Positions 1-8,144 of a stretch of 64,000 bases of DNA are shown piece by piece. The notes below the pieces were generated by a model, which was not told the origin of the DNA, ran no database searches, and saw nothing but the letters and a program-made list of their open reading frames with translations. The stretch lies in the NCBI GenBank assembly GCA_040766655.1, contig JAXGQB010000012.1, positions 1-64,000 on the forward strand. The letters are read 5' to 3'. Numbering within the stretch: position 1 is the first letter of the stretch; each line of letters starts with the position of its first letter. The position numbers were made by a program, and so were the translations under genes. This DNA comes from JALOOB01 sp040766655 (GTDB lineage: Bacteria > Chloroflexota > Anaerolineae > CG2-30-64-16).

Positions 1-1
1 C

Positions 2-451
2 TACGTCAGCCAGTACTGGAGCAAGTACCCGGGCATGTACTTCACGGGCGACTCTGCGCGCAAGGACGAGGATGGATACTACTGGATCATCGGCAGGGTG
101 GACGACGTGATCAAGGTCTCCGGTTACCGGCTGGGGACTGCGGAGATCGAGAGCGCGCTGGTGAGCCATCAAGCCATTGCCGAAGCCGCTGCCATCGGTC
201 TGCCGCACGAGATCAAGGGCACCGCCATTCACGCGTACGTGATTCTCAGGGCCGGCCACGAGGCGAGCGAAGCGCTGCTGGAGGAGCTCAAGGCGCATGT
301 GGGGCACGAGCTGGGGCCCATCGCCAAGCCGGAAAAGATCACGTTTGTATCGCAGCTGCCGAAGACCCGAAGCGGAAAGATCATGCGTCGCCTGCTCCGT
401 GCGCGGGCACTCGGGTTGCCGGAAGGCGACGTGACGACCCTGGAAGAGTAA
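2..451 (+). CDS. acs: Acetyl-CoA synthetase, C-terminal fragment (runs off the left edge)
   Basis: The last 149 codons of an AMP-forming acetyl-CoA synthetase, which activates acetate to acetyl-CoA through acetyl-AMP in the cytoplasm. The hinge and C-terminal domain are visible: YFTGD, then GRVDDVIKVSGYRLGTAEIE, the hallmark of the Acs family, and near the end PKTRSGKIMRR, which holds the catalytic lysine known to be regulated by acetylation. The 5' part lies outside the window. The stop at 449-451 is followed by a 10-bp hairpin shared with the convergent SDR gene. Propionyl-CoA synthetase is a close alternative, but GTAEIE and the C-terminal motif favour Acs. Confidence 0.93.
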   Translation, partial: YVSQYWSKYPGMYFTGDSARKDEDGYYWIIGRVDDVIKVSGYRLGTAEIESALVSHQAIAEAAAIGLPHEIKGTAIHAYVILRAGHEASEALLEELKAHVGHELGPIAKPEKITFVSQLPKTRSGKIMRRLLRARALGLPEGDVTTLEE

Positions 452-459
452 TGAGGGGA

Positions 460-489
460 GACGACGGGCCGTTCGGACAGCCCGTCGTC
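460..489. terminator. Hairpin between convergent acs and SDR genes
   Basis: Perfect 10-bp inverted repeat GACGACGGGC (460-469) / GCCCGTCGTC (480-489) with a 10-nt loop, directly after the acs stop and before the SDR stop. There is no T-run, so it may be a weak bidirectional terminator or an mRNA 3' end stabiliser. Confidence 0.5.
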
Positions 490-493
490 AGGG

Positions 494-1432
494 TCATGCG
501 AACCGATAGCTCACACCGGTCAACTCCTCGGACACCTGCCACAGCCGCGCAGCGACCGGCTGGTCGTGGGAGGCGGGGCTGGAGCGGACCTTGCGGGGGA
601 AGCCGCGGATGCCGAACGGTCCGCCCGGCCCGTAGTAGTCGCCGCCCTGTGCCGCGGGTGCGATCGCGGCATAGACCGCGGGCAGCGCGCCCATCGCGGC
701 GCTTTGTGCGATGATGCGGTTGGCCACCCGCATCATCGCCTGGCGGCCCCTGGAGCGGTACATGGCGGGCCCGACAAGTTGCAGGTTGGTCGCGGCGTAG
801 CCGGGGTGGGCAGCCAGGCTGATGGCGCCGGCGCCCACGGCTGCCAGCTTGCGCTGCAGTTCGTACGCGAACAACAGGTTCGCCAGCTTGCTCTGCGCGT
901 AGGCGCGCCAGTCGCTGTAGCCGTGCTGGCTTTGCAGGTCCGCGAAGTTGATCCTGCCCATCACGTGCACGCCACTGGACATCGTCACCACTCGCGCCAG
1001 CGGTGTGCGCTGCAGGAGCGGCAGGAGCAGGCCGGTCAGGGCGAAGTGACCGAGGTGGTTGGTGCCGAACTGCATCTCGAAGCCGTCGGCCGTGAGGCGG
1101 CGGGGGATCGCCATCACGCCCGCATTGTTGATCAGCACATCGAGACGATCGTGAGAATCACGGATGTCTTCGGCAAACCGCCCGATCGAAGCCAGGTCGG
1201 CCAGGTCGAGCGTCAGAAGGTGCAACTGCGCGTCAGGGGCAGCTGCGCGGACCTGGGCGGTCGCAGCCTCGCCCTTTGTGCGGTCACGCACGGCCATGAT
1301 CACAGCCGCGCCGCGCTCGGCCAGCAATTTGGCGGCCTCGTGGCCCAGGCCGCTGTTCGCGCCGGTGACGAGCACGGTCTTCCCGTCAAAGCGGGGGATG
1401 TGTTGCGCGGTCCATCGGTCGTACCGGTTCAT
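494..1432 (-). CDS. Short-chain dehydrogenase/reductase
   Basis: A 312-residue classical/extended SDR, of the type annotated as retinol dehydrogenase/WW-domain-oxidoreductase-like. The Rossmann motif TGANSGLG is at residues 23-30, NNAG at 102-105, the catalytic serines near 152-153, and Tyr178/Lys182 in YAQSK, so all catalytic residues are present. Expected reaction: NAD(P)-dependent interconversion of an alcohol and a carbonyl; the substrate cannot be read from sequence. The reading frame stays open 22 codons further upstream, but the ATG at 1432 has a GGAGAG ribosome site and starts a normal SDR N-terminus (MNRYDRWTAQ), so I place the start there. Single gene, convergent with acs and divergent from the small membrane protein. 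Confidence 0.87.
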   Translation of the reverse strand: MNRYDRWTAQHIPRFDGKTVLVTGANSGLGHEAAKLLAERGAAVIMAVRDRTKGEAATAQVRAAAPDAQLHLLTLDLADLASIGRFAEDIRDSHDRLDVLINNAGVMAIPRRLTADGFEMQFGTNHLGHFALTGLLLPLLQRTPLARVVTMSSGVHVMGRINFADLQSQHGYSDWRAYAQSKLANLLFAYELQRKLAAVGAGAISLAAHPGYAATNLQLVGPAMYRSRGRQAMMRVANRIIAQSAAMGALPAVYAAIAPAAQGGDYYGPGGPFGIRGFPRKVRSSPASHDQPVAARLWQVSEELTGVSYRFA

Positions 1433-1482
1433 GACTCTACTCTCCGTCGCGTGGAAACCTGAAGGGCTGCTGTTGCGTATTG

Positions 1483-1488
1483 TATAAT
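1483..1488 (+). promoter_or_regulatory. Probable -10 box for the small membrane protein
   Basis: TATAAT in a TGTATAATGG context, 30 nt upstream of the ATG at 1519. The -35 region (about 1460-1465) is poor. An AGGAGG ribosome site lies at 1508-1513. Confidence 0.5.
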
Positions 1489-1518
1489 GGTGTATCAATC
1501 GTATCTCAGGAGGATCAA

Positions 1519-1857
1519 ATGACCAACTTCATCGTCACCGTGCTCGTCACTGCCGTCGCAATGTTCATCATCTCGCGTTTCAACCTGGGGTTGAGCATCG
1601 ATGATCTCGGCACGACGCTCATCGCAGCTCTCGTGCTGGGCCTGCTCAATGCGTTCGTCCGGCCCATCCTGGCCCTAATCATGCTGCCTATCAACATCAT
1701 CACCTTCGGCCTGTTCACCTTCGTGCTCAACGCGCTGATCCTGATGCTGATGGCCAAGATCGTGTCCGGCGTGCACGTCAACGGCTTCCTGGGCGCACTG
1801 CTGGCATCGGTGTTGCTCAGCATCCTCACGTCGATCATCTTCAAGATCGTGCGCTAA
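1519..1857 (+). CDS. Phage-holin-family (holin 4_2 type) membrane protein
   Basis: A 112-residue, very hydrophobic protein with about four transmembrane helices, resembling the widespread bacterial family PF04020 (named after mycobacteriophage holin superfamily IV). Conserved features seen: a G-L-LNAFVRPIL segment after the first helix pair and the LPINIITFGLF stretch. Family members are common chromosomal inner-membrane proteins of unknown role; the holin name does not imply a prophage, and no other phage gene is nearby. The start is fixed by the AGGAGG at 1508-1513, six nt before ATG 1519; an in-frame upstream extension lacks a ribosome site. Confidence 0.85.
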   Translation: MTNFIVTVLVTAVAMFIISRFNLGLSIDDLGTTLIAALVLGLLNAFVRPILALIMLPINIITFGLFTFVLNALILMLMAKIVSGVHVNGFLGALLASVLLSILTSIIFKIVR

Positions 1858-1869
1858 CCAATTAACTCA

Positions 1870-1901
1870 GAAGAGGGCGGGACGTGTATACCGCCCTCTT
1901 C
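1870..1901. terminator. Bidirectional hairpin terminator
   Basis: Perfect 11-bp inverted repeat GAAGAGGGCGG (1870-1880) / CCGCCCTCTTC (1891-1901), 10-nt loop, between the convergent membrane protein and symporter genes. No clear T-tract on either side. Confidence 0.65.
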
Positions 1902-1922
1902 GGCGCGCACTGAGCTCGTCGC

Positions 1923-3293
1923 TCAGAACTTGATGACCCCCAGCCCGTTCAGCAACACCGCAAACACCAGCAAGGGCGTCACGAACTTCACCGTCGCCAG
2001 GAACAGGGAGATGATCTTCTCATTCCGCAGCTTCCCGTCGTTACTGAGGGTGCGCTGCGCCTCGCTGCGCGCCCAGCGCCAGCCGACGAACAGGCAGATG
2101 AACAACCCGCCGACCGGGAGCAGGATGTTCGAGGTCACGAAGTCGTAGAGGTCGAACATCGTCATGCCGAACGGCTTGAAATCCGCGAGCACGCTGCCCG
2201 AAAGTGCGGCAAGGGAGCCGAAGCCAGCCAAAATGACCGTGGTCACGATTGTGGCCACCCGCCGCGACCAGCCCACGCGCTCGCTGAGGAACGCCACCGG
2301 CACCTCGAGCAACGAGAGCATCGCGCCCGTAGCCGCAATCGCGGCCAGGATGAAGAAGAGCACCGCGAATACCTGGCCGAACGGCATGGAGTTGAATACG
2401 GCGGGGATCGTGATGAAGAGCAGCGACGGCCCCGCATCGGGCGCAAAGCCGAAGGCGAACACCGCGGGGAAGATGGCCATGCCGGCCAGGATCGACACCA
2501 ACACGTCGCCCAACATGACGCGCACAGCGGTGGCAGGGATGTTCTGATCCTCGCGGAAGTAGCTCCCGTACGTGATCATCGTGCCCATGCCGACGGAGAG
2601 CTTGAAGAACGACAGTCCCATCGCAACGAGGACCGTGGCCCAGGTGACCTTGCTGAAGTCGGGCCGGAAGAGGAAGGCGAGACCTTCGCCCGCGCCGGGC
2701 AGCGTCAGGCTGCGCACGATGACGATGAGCAGGATGACAAAGAGCGCCGGCATCAATCGCTTCGTCATCGCTTCGATCCCCTTGGAAACGCCCGCGATGA
2801 TGATGGCGGCGATGAAGATCAGCACCAGCCACTGCCAGAGGAGCGACTGCCATGGGTTGCTCGTCAGGTTGGCGAATGCCTGGGTCATGGCTGTCGGATC
2901 TGCGCTGTTGAGGCCGCCCAGCGCCGCCTTGAAGATGTAGGCGACGACCCACGCGGCCACTTCGGTGTAGAAAGCCAGGATCAGGAACGCGGCGAGAACG
3001 CCGGCCGCGCCGACGAGCCACCACGGCTCGCGGGGCGCCAGCTTCTGGAACGTGCTGATCGCGTCGGCGCGTGCGCGGCGGCCGAGCGACAGCTCGGAGA
3101 TCATGACGGGCAGACCTACCAGCAAGGTGCAGCCCAGGTAAAGGATCAGGAAGGCGGCCCCGCCGTTGAGGCCCGTGAGCGAGGGAAACTTCCAGATGTT
3201 GCCCAGCCCGATGGCCGAGCCGAGGGTGGCGGTGATCACGCCGATGCCGGTCGTGAAGCCGTCCCGGAGTTTGACGTTTGGATCTTGAGACAT
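1923..3293 (-). CDS. Sodium-dependent transporter, SNF (neurotransmitter:sodium symporter) family
   Basis: A 456-residue integral membrane protein of the LeuT-fold SNF family, which imports amino acids or related solutes with sodium. The signature first helix GLGNIWKFPSLTGLNGGAAF is intact, including the unwound G-x-G-N region that binds sodium and substrate, followed by the SELSLGRR loop. About 11-12 hydrophobic helices fit the bacterial members of this size. The frame is open 21 codons further, but the ATG at 3293 begins a typical N-terminus (MSQDPNVKLRDGF) and has GGAGG upstream, although spacing is long. A consensus promoter lies at 3366-3394. The substrate is not predictable. Confidence 0.93.
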   Translation of the reverse strand: MSQDPNVKLRDGFTTGIGVITATLGSAIGLGNIWKFPSLTGLNGGAAFLILYLGCTLLVGLPVMISELSLGRRARADAISTFQKLAPREPWWLVGAAGVLAAFLILAFYTEVAAWVVAYIFKAALGGLNSADPTAMTQAFANLTSNPWQSLLWQWLVLIFIAAIIIAGVSKGIEAMTKRLMPALFVILLIVIVRSLTLPGAGEGLAFLFRPDFSKVTWATVLVAMGLSFFKLSVGMGTMITYGSYFREDQNIPATAVRVMLGDVLVSILAGMAIFPAVFAFGFAPDAGPSLLFITIPAVFNSMPFGQVFAVLFFILAAIAATGAMLSLLEVPVAFLSERVGWSRRVATIVTTVILAGFGSLAALSGSVLADFKPFGMTMFDLYDFVTSNILLPVGGLFICLFVGWRWARSEAQRTLSNDGKLRNEKIISLFLATVKFVTPLLVFAVLLNGLGVIKF

Positions 3294-3365
3294 GATGAGT
3301 CTAATTCCTCCAGGAAATTCAAATTTGTGCATCTCGATGCACATTGACGAAGCCAAACGGACAGC

Positions 3366-3394
3366 ATGTTACGCCCGTGTTGAGTTCGTGTCAA
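3366..3394 (-). promoter_or_regulatory. Promoter of the SNF symporter gene
   Basis: On the - strand TTGACA (3394-3389), a 17-nt spacer and TAACAT (3371-3366). It is back-to-back with the + strand promoter at 3421-3449. Confidence 0.7.
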
Positions 3395-3420
3395 ATTGCA
3401 CGGGTTAGGGAGCCAATGCT

Positions 3421-3449
3421 TTGACTTTCCGGCCTCCCTCGACTAAAAT
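3421..3449 (+). promoter_or_regulatory. Promoter of the YvcK-fragment/GAF/gap transcript
   Basis: TTGACT (3421-3426), 17-nt spacer, TAAAAT (3444-3449). The expected transcription start near 3456 excludes the longer start of the downstream frame and supports ATG 3475. Confidence 0.7.
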
Positions 3450-3474
3450 GACCACGAACGCGCACGAGGTGACG

Positions 3475-3759
3475 ATGGGGCGAGTGGTGGGCCGGATTGG
3501 CCGTTGGAAGTGGTTGCGGCCCGGCATGGGTGTCAAACGCTGGCTGGCGTTGCTCACTGTTGGCCTCGTGCTGCTCATATTCGCCGTCACAGGTCTATCT
3601 CGCATCGACGCGATCTGGGCCTTTCTCCAACGACTGCACCCGGTAAACATCAATCCCCTCATTGAGGTCTTTCTCCTGGCAGCTGTTGGATCGGGCGGCG
3701 TGGCGATTGCCGTCTTAATCCATGGCGCCACGACGCCCGCAAGCTGGCCGCGGCGTTGA
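3475..3759 (+). pseudogene. Truncated YvcK/CofD-like gene: N-terminal membrane part only
   Basis: A 94-residue reading frame. KWLRPGMGVKRWLALLTVGL followed by two hydrophobic helices resembles the N-terminal membrane extension of Chloroflexota YvcK-type gluconeogenesis-factor proteins, which normally continue into a CofD-like UDP-sugar-binding domain of about 300 residues. Here a TGA follows shortly after the second helix and the cytoplasmic domain is absent from all frames. The ATG at 3475 has GAGGTG upstream and lies about 19 nt after the predicted transcription start. It precedes the GAF gene by 34 nt and so shares a transcript with it and gap. It could instead be a functional small membrane protein. 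The family link is from memory of the motif, not a search. Confidence 0.5.
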
Positions 3760-3793
3760 TTGAGTTGGTTGAGACGTAAGAGAAGGTGGGAAC

Positions 3794-4357
3794 ATGAGTG
3801 GATCCGGCCGGGAATCCTTCGAGGCGCTGTATCGCGTCGCACGCACGGTCAACTCGTCGCTCGACATCATGGAGGTGTTGCAAACGATCGTCGTTGCGAC
3901 GACGGAGGCGCTGAACGCCAAGGCGTGTTCGCTGCGGCTGTTGGCGCCGGACGGCAAGCATCTGTTGTTCGGCACCTCTCACGGGCTAAGCACGAATTAC
4001 CGGCTGAAAGGGCCTGTTCTGCTGGCTCAGAGCGAGGTCGATCGCCAGGCGCTCGAGGCCGGCGCGCCGGTGACCGTAGACGACGCGCCCAACGACCCGC
4101 GTCTGCAGTATCCCCAGCGAGCGAGGGACGAGGGCATTGCGTCGATGTTGGTCGCGCCGTTACACGTACAGAGCCAGCCCATCGGCGTGCTGCGGGTGTA
4201 TACGGCCGAGTCGCATGCCTTCGACGCGGAGGAGCGCGAGCTCGCCCAGGCAATTGCCAGCCTCAGCGCGATCGCGATTGAGAACAGCCGCCTGTACGAG
4301 CGGCTCAATCGCAACTACCAGGCCGCAGTGGCCTTGACACAGCGAGAATTCGACTGA
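3794..4357 (+). CDS. GAF domain protein
   Basis: A 187-residue protein consisting of one GAF domain (about residues 20-175) with no attached kinase, cyclase or DNA-binding part. GAF domains bind small ligands such as cyclic nucleotides, or sense redox state. Seen: the opening helix VARTVNSSLDIMEVLQTIV, the conserved EGIASMLVAPLHVQSQPIGV strand pair and the closing helix ENSRLYERL. A strong AAGGTGGG ribosome site precedes ATG 3794. It sits 54 nt upstream of gap on the same strand, so a role in signalling linked to central carbon metabolism is possible; that is inference from position only. Confidence 0.85.
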   Translation: MSGSGRESFEALYRVARTVNSSLDIMEVLQTIVVATTEALNAKACSLRLLAPDGKHLLFGTSHGLSTNYRLKGPVLLAQSEVDRQALEAGAPVTVDDAPNDPRLQYPQRARDEGIASMLVAPLHVQSQPIGVLRVYTAESHAFDAEERELAQAIASLSAIAIENSRLYERLNRNYQAAVALTQREFD

Positions 4358-4411
4358 CCGCAGTCGGATCAGATACGTCAATACAGGCTTCACCAGAAGG
4401 AGGTTATCTCT

Positions 4412-5470
4412 ATGACAGTTCGTGTTGGTATCAACGGCTTCGGCCGCATCGGGCGACAGGTATTGAAGGCAATCCGGGATCATCATGGCGACACGCTTGA
4501 GGTCGTGGCATTCAATGATATCGGCGATCTGAAGACTATGGCCCATCTCCTCAAGTACGACAGCAACTACGGCCGCTTCGATGGGACCGTGGAAGTGCAG
4601 GAAGATGGCCTGCTGATCGACGGCCGCCAGGTCAAGGCATTCAAGGAAACCGATCCCGGCCGCATCCCCTGGGGCGACCTGGGCGTCGAGATCGTCGTCG
4701 AGTCGACCGGCCTCTTTACCATCAAGAAGGACGGCGTCAACAAGAAGGGCAAGACCGTGCAGGGCGCCGAGAACCACATCACCCGCGGCGGCGCCAAGAA
4801 GGTCATCATCTCCGCTCCGGCGGAGGGCGAAGACCTCACCATCGTCATGGGCGTGAACGAGGATAAGTACGACCCCGCGAACCATCACGTCGTCTCCAAC
4901 GCATCGTGCACTACCAACTGTCTCGCTCCGGCGGCCAAGGTGGTCAACGACAACTACGGCATCGTGCGCGGCCTGATGACGACGATCCACTCGTATACGA
5001 ACGACCAAAAGATCCTCGACCTGCCTCACAGCGACCTGCGCCGCGCCCGCGCGGCCGGCTTGAGCATCATTCCGACCACGACCGGGGCAGCCAAGGCCAT
5101 TGCGCTGGTGATCCCCGAGCTGAAGGGCAAGTTCGACGGCTACGCGCTGCGCGTGCCGACCCCCACCGTGTCCATCGTGGACTTCACCGCACAGATCGAG
5201 AAGCCCACCACCACCGAGGCGCTCCGCCAGGCGTTCCGCGACGCGGCCGCCACACCGCGCTTCAAGGGCATCCTGGCCGCGGTCGATGAGCCGCTCGTCT
5301 CGATCGACTTCAAGGGCGACCCGCACAGCTCGTCGGTCGACCTGCCGTTCACCATGGTGCTGGGCAAGGGCGAAGGCGACTTCATCAAGGTCGTGACCTG
5401 GTACGACAACGAATGGGGCTACAGCGTCCGGACTGCCGACCTGGCCGCCCTGATGGCAAGCAAGCTGTAA
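4412..5470 (+). CDS. gap: Glyceraldehyde-3-phosphate dehydrogenase, type I
   Basis: A 352-residue glycolytic GAPDH, converting glyceraldehyde 3-phosphate, phosphate and NAD+ to 1,3-bisphosphoglycerate. The N-terminal NAD-binding motif INGFGRIGRQ and the active-site SNASCTTNC with Cys166 are clear, as are HSYTNDQ and the C-terminal WYDNEWGYS. Length is slightly above the usual 330-340 because of an insert of about 10 residues (GVNKKGKTVQGAENHITRG) before KKVIISAP. AAGGAGG precedes the ATG. First of the glycolytic run gap-pgk-tpiA, all on the + strand. Confidence 0.98.
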   Translation: MTVRVGINGFGRIGRQVLKAIRDHHGDTLEVVAFNDIGDLKTMAHLLKYDSNYGRFDGTVEVQEDGLLIDGRQVKAFKETDPGRIPWGDLGVEIVVESTGLFTIKKDGVNKKGKTVQGAENHITRGGAKKVIISAPAEGEDLTIVMGVNEDKYDPANHHVVSNASCTTNCLAPAAKVVNDNYGIVRGLMTTIHSYTNDQKILDLPHSDLRRARAAGLSIIPTTTGAAKAIALVIPELKGKFDGYALRVPTPTVSIVDFTAQIEKPTTTEALRQAFRDAAATPRFKGILAAVDEPLVSIDFKGDPHSSSVDLPFTMVLGKGEGDFIKVVTWYDNEWGYSVRTADLAALMASKL

Positions 5471-5500
5471 CGATTGAAGATCGAAGATTGAAGATTACAG

Positions 5501-5550
5501 ATTGAAGGACGGGACGGCAGGGTCGGACCCGGGGTGCCGTCCTTCAATTT
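5501..5550 (+). terminator. Hairpin downstream of gap
   Basis: Inverted repeat ATTGAAGGAC (5501-5510) / GTCCTTCAAT (5539-5548) with an inner GGCA/TGCC pair, followed by TT. Immediately upstream (about 5472-5510) is an A/G-rich short tandem repeat of GATTGAAGATC-like units. It may terminate gap or attenuate read-through into pgk. Confidence 0.5.
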
Positions 5551-5590
5551 CCTCATGCTCAATCGTCACTCTTCAGTCCGGAGGGTCTGT

Positions 5591-6763
5591 ATGAACAAGA
5601 AGACGGTTCGCGACATCGAGCTCAAGGGCAAGCGCGTGCTCATGCGCGTCGATTTCAACGTGCCGATGGCGGATGGCGTCGTCACCGACGACAAGCGCAT
5701 CCGCGCGGCGCTGCCCACGATCCAGTACGTGCTGGAGCAGGGCGCATCGGTCATCCTGATGAGCCACCTGGGCCGGCCCAAGGGTGGCCCTTCCCCGGAG
5801 TTCAGCCTCAAGGCGGCATCCGAGGCGCTCGGCAAGCTGTTGGGCAAGGACGTCAGGATGGCGCCCGCGGTCATCGGCGCGGAGGTCGAGGCGCTAGCCG
5901 CAGCCATCAAGCCGGGCGATGTCATGATGCTGGAGAACACCCGCTTCGAGAAGGGCGAGGAGAAAAACGATCTCGAGCTCGCGCAGCAGCTGGCAAAGCT
6001 GGGCGACGTCTACGTCAACGACGCGTTCGGCTCGGCACATCGCGCACACTCCTCGACCGAGGGCATCGCGCGCTACCTGCCCGCGGTGTCTGGCTTCCTG
6101 ATGGAGCAGGAGCTGGAGTACCTGGGCCGCGCCACGGGCGACCCCGAGCGGCCGTATGTGGCCATCCTCGGCGGCGCGAAGATCAGCGACAAGATCCTGG
6201 TGGTCGAGAACCTGCTCGCCAAGTGCGATCAGTTGCTGATCGGCGGCGGCATGGCGAACACGTTCCTGGCCGCGAAGGGCTACAACATGGCCGATAGCCT
6301 GGTCGAAGCCGGCTCCATCGAGACCGCCGCACAGATCATGGCAAAGGCCGGGGACCGGCTGGTCCTGCCCGTGGATGCGGTGATCGCCGACAAGTTCGAC
6401 GCAGAGGCCGATAGCCGCGTGGTGGCGGTCGACGAGGTCCCGGATGGCTGGCGCATCCTCGACATCGGCCCCAAGACGATCAAGCTGTTCGGCAAGATCC
6501 TCCGGAAAGCCAAGCTGGTCATCTGGAACGGTCCCATGGGCGTATTCGAGATGCCGAAGTTCGCCGAGGGCACCTTCGCGATCGCACAACTGCTGGCAGA
6601 GATCGATGCCACCACCGTGATTGGCGGCGGCGACAGCGCCAGCGCGGTCAAGAAGGCGGGCGTCGCCAAGAAGATGACGCACGTCTCGACTGGCGGCGGC
6701 GCGTCGCTGGAGTTCCTCGAGGGCAAGGAACTGCCCGGTGTGGCCGCGTTGAACGACAAGTAG
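5591..6763 (+). CDS. pgk: Phosphoglycerate kinase
   Basis: A 390-residue PGK, the normal bacterial length, transferring phosphate from 1,3-bisphosphoglycerate to ADP. Visible: RVDFNVPM near the N-terminus, MSHLGRPKG, ENTRFEKGEE, NDAFGSAHRAHSST, LGGAKISDKI, and the nucleotide-binding end IGGGDSASAVKK and STGGGASLEFLEGKELPG. The start is ATG 5591 with GGAGGG seven nt upstream; a longer in-frame extension has no ribosome site. It follows gap by 120 nt, separated by a hairpin, and ends in a good terminator at 6795-6831. Confidence 0.98.
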   Translation: MNKKTVRDIELKGKRVLMRVDFNVPMADGVVTDDKRIRAALPTIQYVLEQGASVILMSHLGRPKGGPSPEFSLKAASEALGKLLGKDVRMAPAVIGAEVEALAAAIKPGDVMMLENTRFEKGEEKNDLELAQQLAKLGDVYVNDAFGSAHRAHSSTEGIARYLPAVSGFLMEQELEYLGRATGDPERPYVAILGGAKISDKILVVENLLAKCDQLLIGGGMANTFLAAKGYNMADSLVEAGSIETAAQIMAKAGDRLVLPVDAVIADKFDAEADSRVVAVDEVPDGWRILDIGPKTIKLFGKILRKAKLVIWNGPMGVFEMPKFAEGTFAIAQLLAEIDATTVIGGGDSASAVKKAGVAKKMTHVSTGGGASLEFLEGKELPGVAALNDK

Positions 6764-6794
6764 GCCTGAGCGATCGGCGCCCCCATGTGATACA

Positions 6795-6831
6795 ATGCCC
6801 GCTGTGAACACTGGTTCCAGCGGGCATTTTT
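6795..6831 (+). terminator. Rho-independent terminator after pgk
   Basis: Perfect stem ATGCCCGCTG (6795-6804) / CAGCGGGCAT (6818-6827) followed by TTTTT (6827-6831). It lies only 23 nt before the next gene, so it could also act as an attenuator for it. Confidence 0.8.
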
Positions 6832-6853
6832 GGACGCGGAAAGGAGCGTGCTG

Positions 6854-7249
6854 ATGGGCTTTCTCCAGAGCTTGAAACAGATTCTGGGCGGCAAATCGTC
6901 CGGTGCGGGCGGCGGCGGGCGCAGCGGATTCGGTGACGACGCCCATGTCTATTGGGTGCACGCCCAGTGCCGGCGCTGCGGTGAGCCGCTACGCACGCGC
7001 ATCGACCTGCGCAACGAGCCGAGCGAAGAGGACGACGGCGGCTTCGTGGTGCACAAGGCGCTGACCGGCAGCGGCAAGTACTACTGCTTCCAGACCGTCG
7101 ACGTCACGTTGCACTTCGACCGCCAGAAGAAGACCGTGGTCAGCAGCGACGTGGCGGGCGGCCAGCTCATCACTGCCGAGGAATACCCGGCCCTGCTTAC
7201 TCAGTGGCACGAGGAACAGGCGCGCCGCGCGGCCGAACAGGCCGGTTGA
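6854..7249 (+). CDS. Hypothetical small protein with a CxxC motif
   Basis: A 131-residue soluble protein of unknown function. It starts with a short amphipathic helix (MGFLQSLKQILGG), has a Gly-rich linker, then CRRCGEPL, a probable half zinc site, followed by an acidic stretch (EPSEEDDGGF) and KYYCFQTVDVTLHFD. I do not recognise a named family. Its place between pgk and tpiA suggests co-regulation with glycolysis. AAGGAG lies about 9 nt upstream of ATG 6854; the frame can be read from 6830, but that overlaps the terminator's T-run and has no ribosome site. Confidence 0.75.
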   Translation: MGFLQSLKQILGGKSSGAGGGGRSGFGDDAHVYWVHAQCRRCGEPLRTRIDLRNEPSEEDDGGFVVHKALTGSGKYYCFQTVDVTLHFDRQKKTVVSSDVAGGQLITAEEYPALLTQWHEEQARRAAEQAG

Positions 7250-7263
7250 GCCATGTCCAGTCT

Positions 7264-7308
7264 TCTGGCCAGGCTGCGCTGGCCGACGGCCAGCGCAGCC
7301 TGGCCAGA
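7264..7308. other. Perfect 21-bp hairpin upstream of tpiA
   Basis: Arms 7264-7284 (starts TCTGGCCAGGCTGC) and 7288-7308 are exact reverse complements over 21 bp, with a 3-nt loop GAC. It ends 22 nt before the tpiA ATG and has no T-run. It could be an mRNA processing or stability element, or a terminator of the upstream gene. Confidence 0.75.
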
Positions 7309-7330
7309 AACACATTAATAAGGAGCCATC

Positions 7331-8092
7331 ATGCGTAAACCGATTCTGGCGGGCAACTGGAAGATGAACAAGACGCCGGCCGAGGCCGTGGAATTCGTGC
7401 GGGCCCTGCGGCCGCTGATCACCCGGTACGAGAACGTCGAGGTCGTGGTCTGCGTCCCGTTCGTGGCCCTGCCCGCGGTCGCCGACGCTCTGCGCGGGGT
7501 CAAGGTCGGCGTGGGCGCGCAAAACATGCACTGGGCCGAGAGCGGCGCGTATACGGGCGAGGTGTCCGCCGCGATGCTCAAAGGACTGGCAGATTATGTC
7601 ATCATCGGCCACTCCGAACGCCGCGAATACTTCAATGAAACCGACGAGGGCGTGAACAAGAAGATCAAGACCGCGCTCAGCCACGGCCTGACCCCCATCG
7701 TCTGCGTGGGCGAAAACCTCGGCCAGAACGAGCGCGGGGAAACCGACACGTTCGTCAGCGGCCAGATCCGCGCCGCGTTCGACGGCATCACCCCCGAAGA
7801 CGTGCAGAAGGTCGTCGTGGCCTACGAGCCCATCTGGGCCATCGGCACCGGCAAGACCGCCACCTCCGCGGTGGCAAACCGCATCTGCGGCATCGTGGTG
7901 CGCGGCACGCTGGCCGAGTTGTACGGCGAAGCGGTGGCACAGAACATCCGCATCCAGTACGGCGGCAGCGCTAACGAGAAGAACATCGGCGAGCTGATGA
8001 GCATGCCCGACATCGACGGCGCGCTGATCGGCGGCGCGAGCCTGAAGCTCGATGGCTTCTCCGACATGGTGCGGATCACGTCCGGACGCTAA
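7331..8092 (+). CDS. tpiA: Triosephosphate isomerase
   Basis: A 253-residue TIM, interconverting dihydroxyacetone phosphate and glyceraldehyde 3-phosphate. Substrate and catalytic elements: GNWKMNKT at the N-terminus (Lys near 13), His94 in GHSERREYF, Glu166 in YEPIWAIGTGK (loop 6), and the phosphate-binding IQYGGSA and GALIGGASL. AAGGAG precedes the ATG. It completes the gap-pgk-tpiA set of the lower glycolytic trunk. No frameshift or missing residue. Confidence 0.98.
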   Translation: MRKPILAGNWKMNKTPAEAVEFVRALRPLITRYENVEVVVCVPFVALPAVADALRGVKVGVGAQNMHWAESGAYTGEVSAAMLKGLADYVIIGHSERREYFNETDEGVNKKIKTALSHGLTPIVCVGENLGQNERGETDTFVSGQIRAAFDGITPEDVQKVVVAYEPIWAIGTGKTATSAVANRICGIVVRGTLAELYGEAVAQNIRIQYGGSANEKNIGELMSMPDIDGALIGGASLKLDGFSDMVRITSGR

Positions 8093-8144
8093 GGACGGTT
8101 CGGCGGGGCTCTCAAATCGGACGCCCCCACGGGATCATCGTGCC

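Noticed and set aside
1519..1857. Prophage, suggested by the holin-family name
   Set aside because: No other phage gene, att site or lysis gene nearby; the family is a common chromosomal membrane protein.
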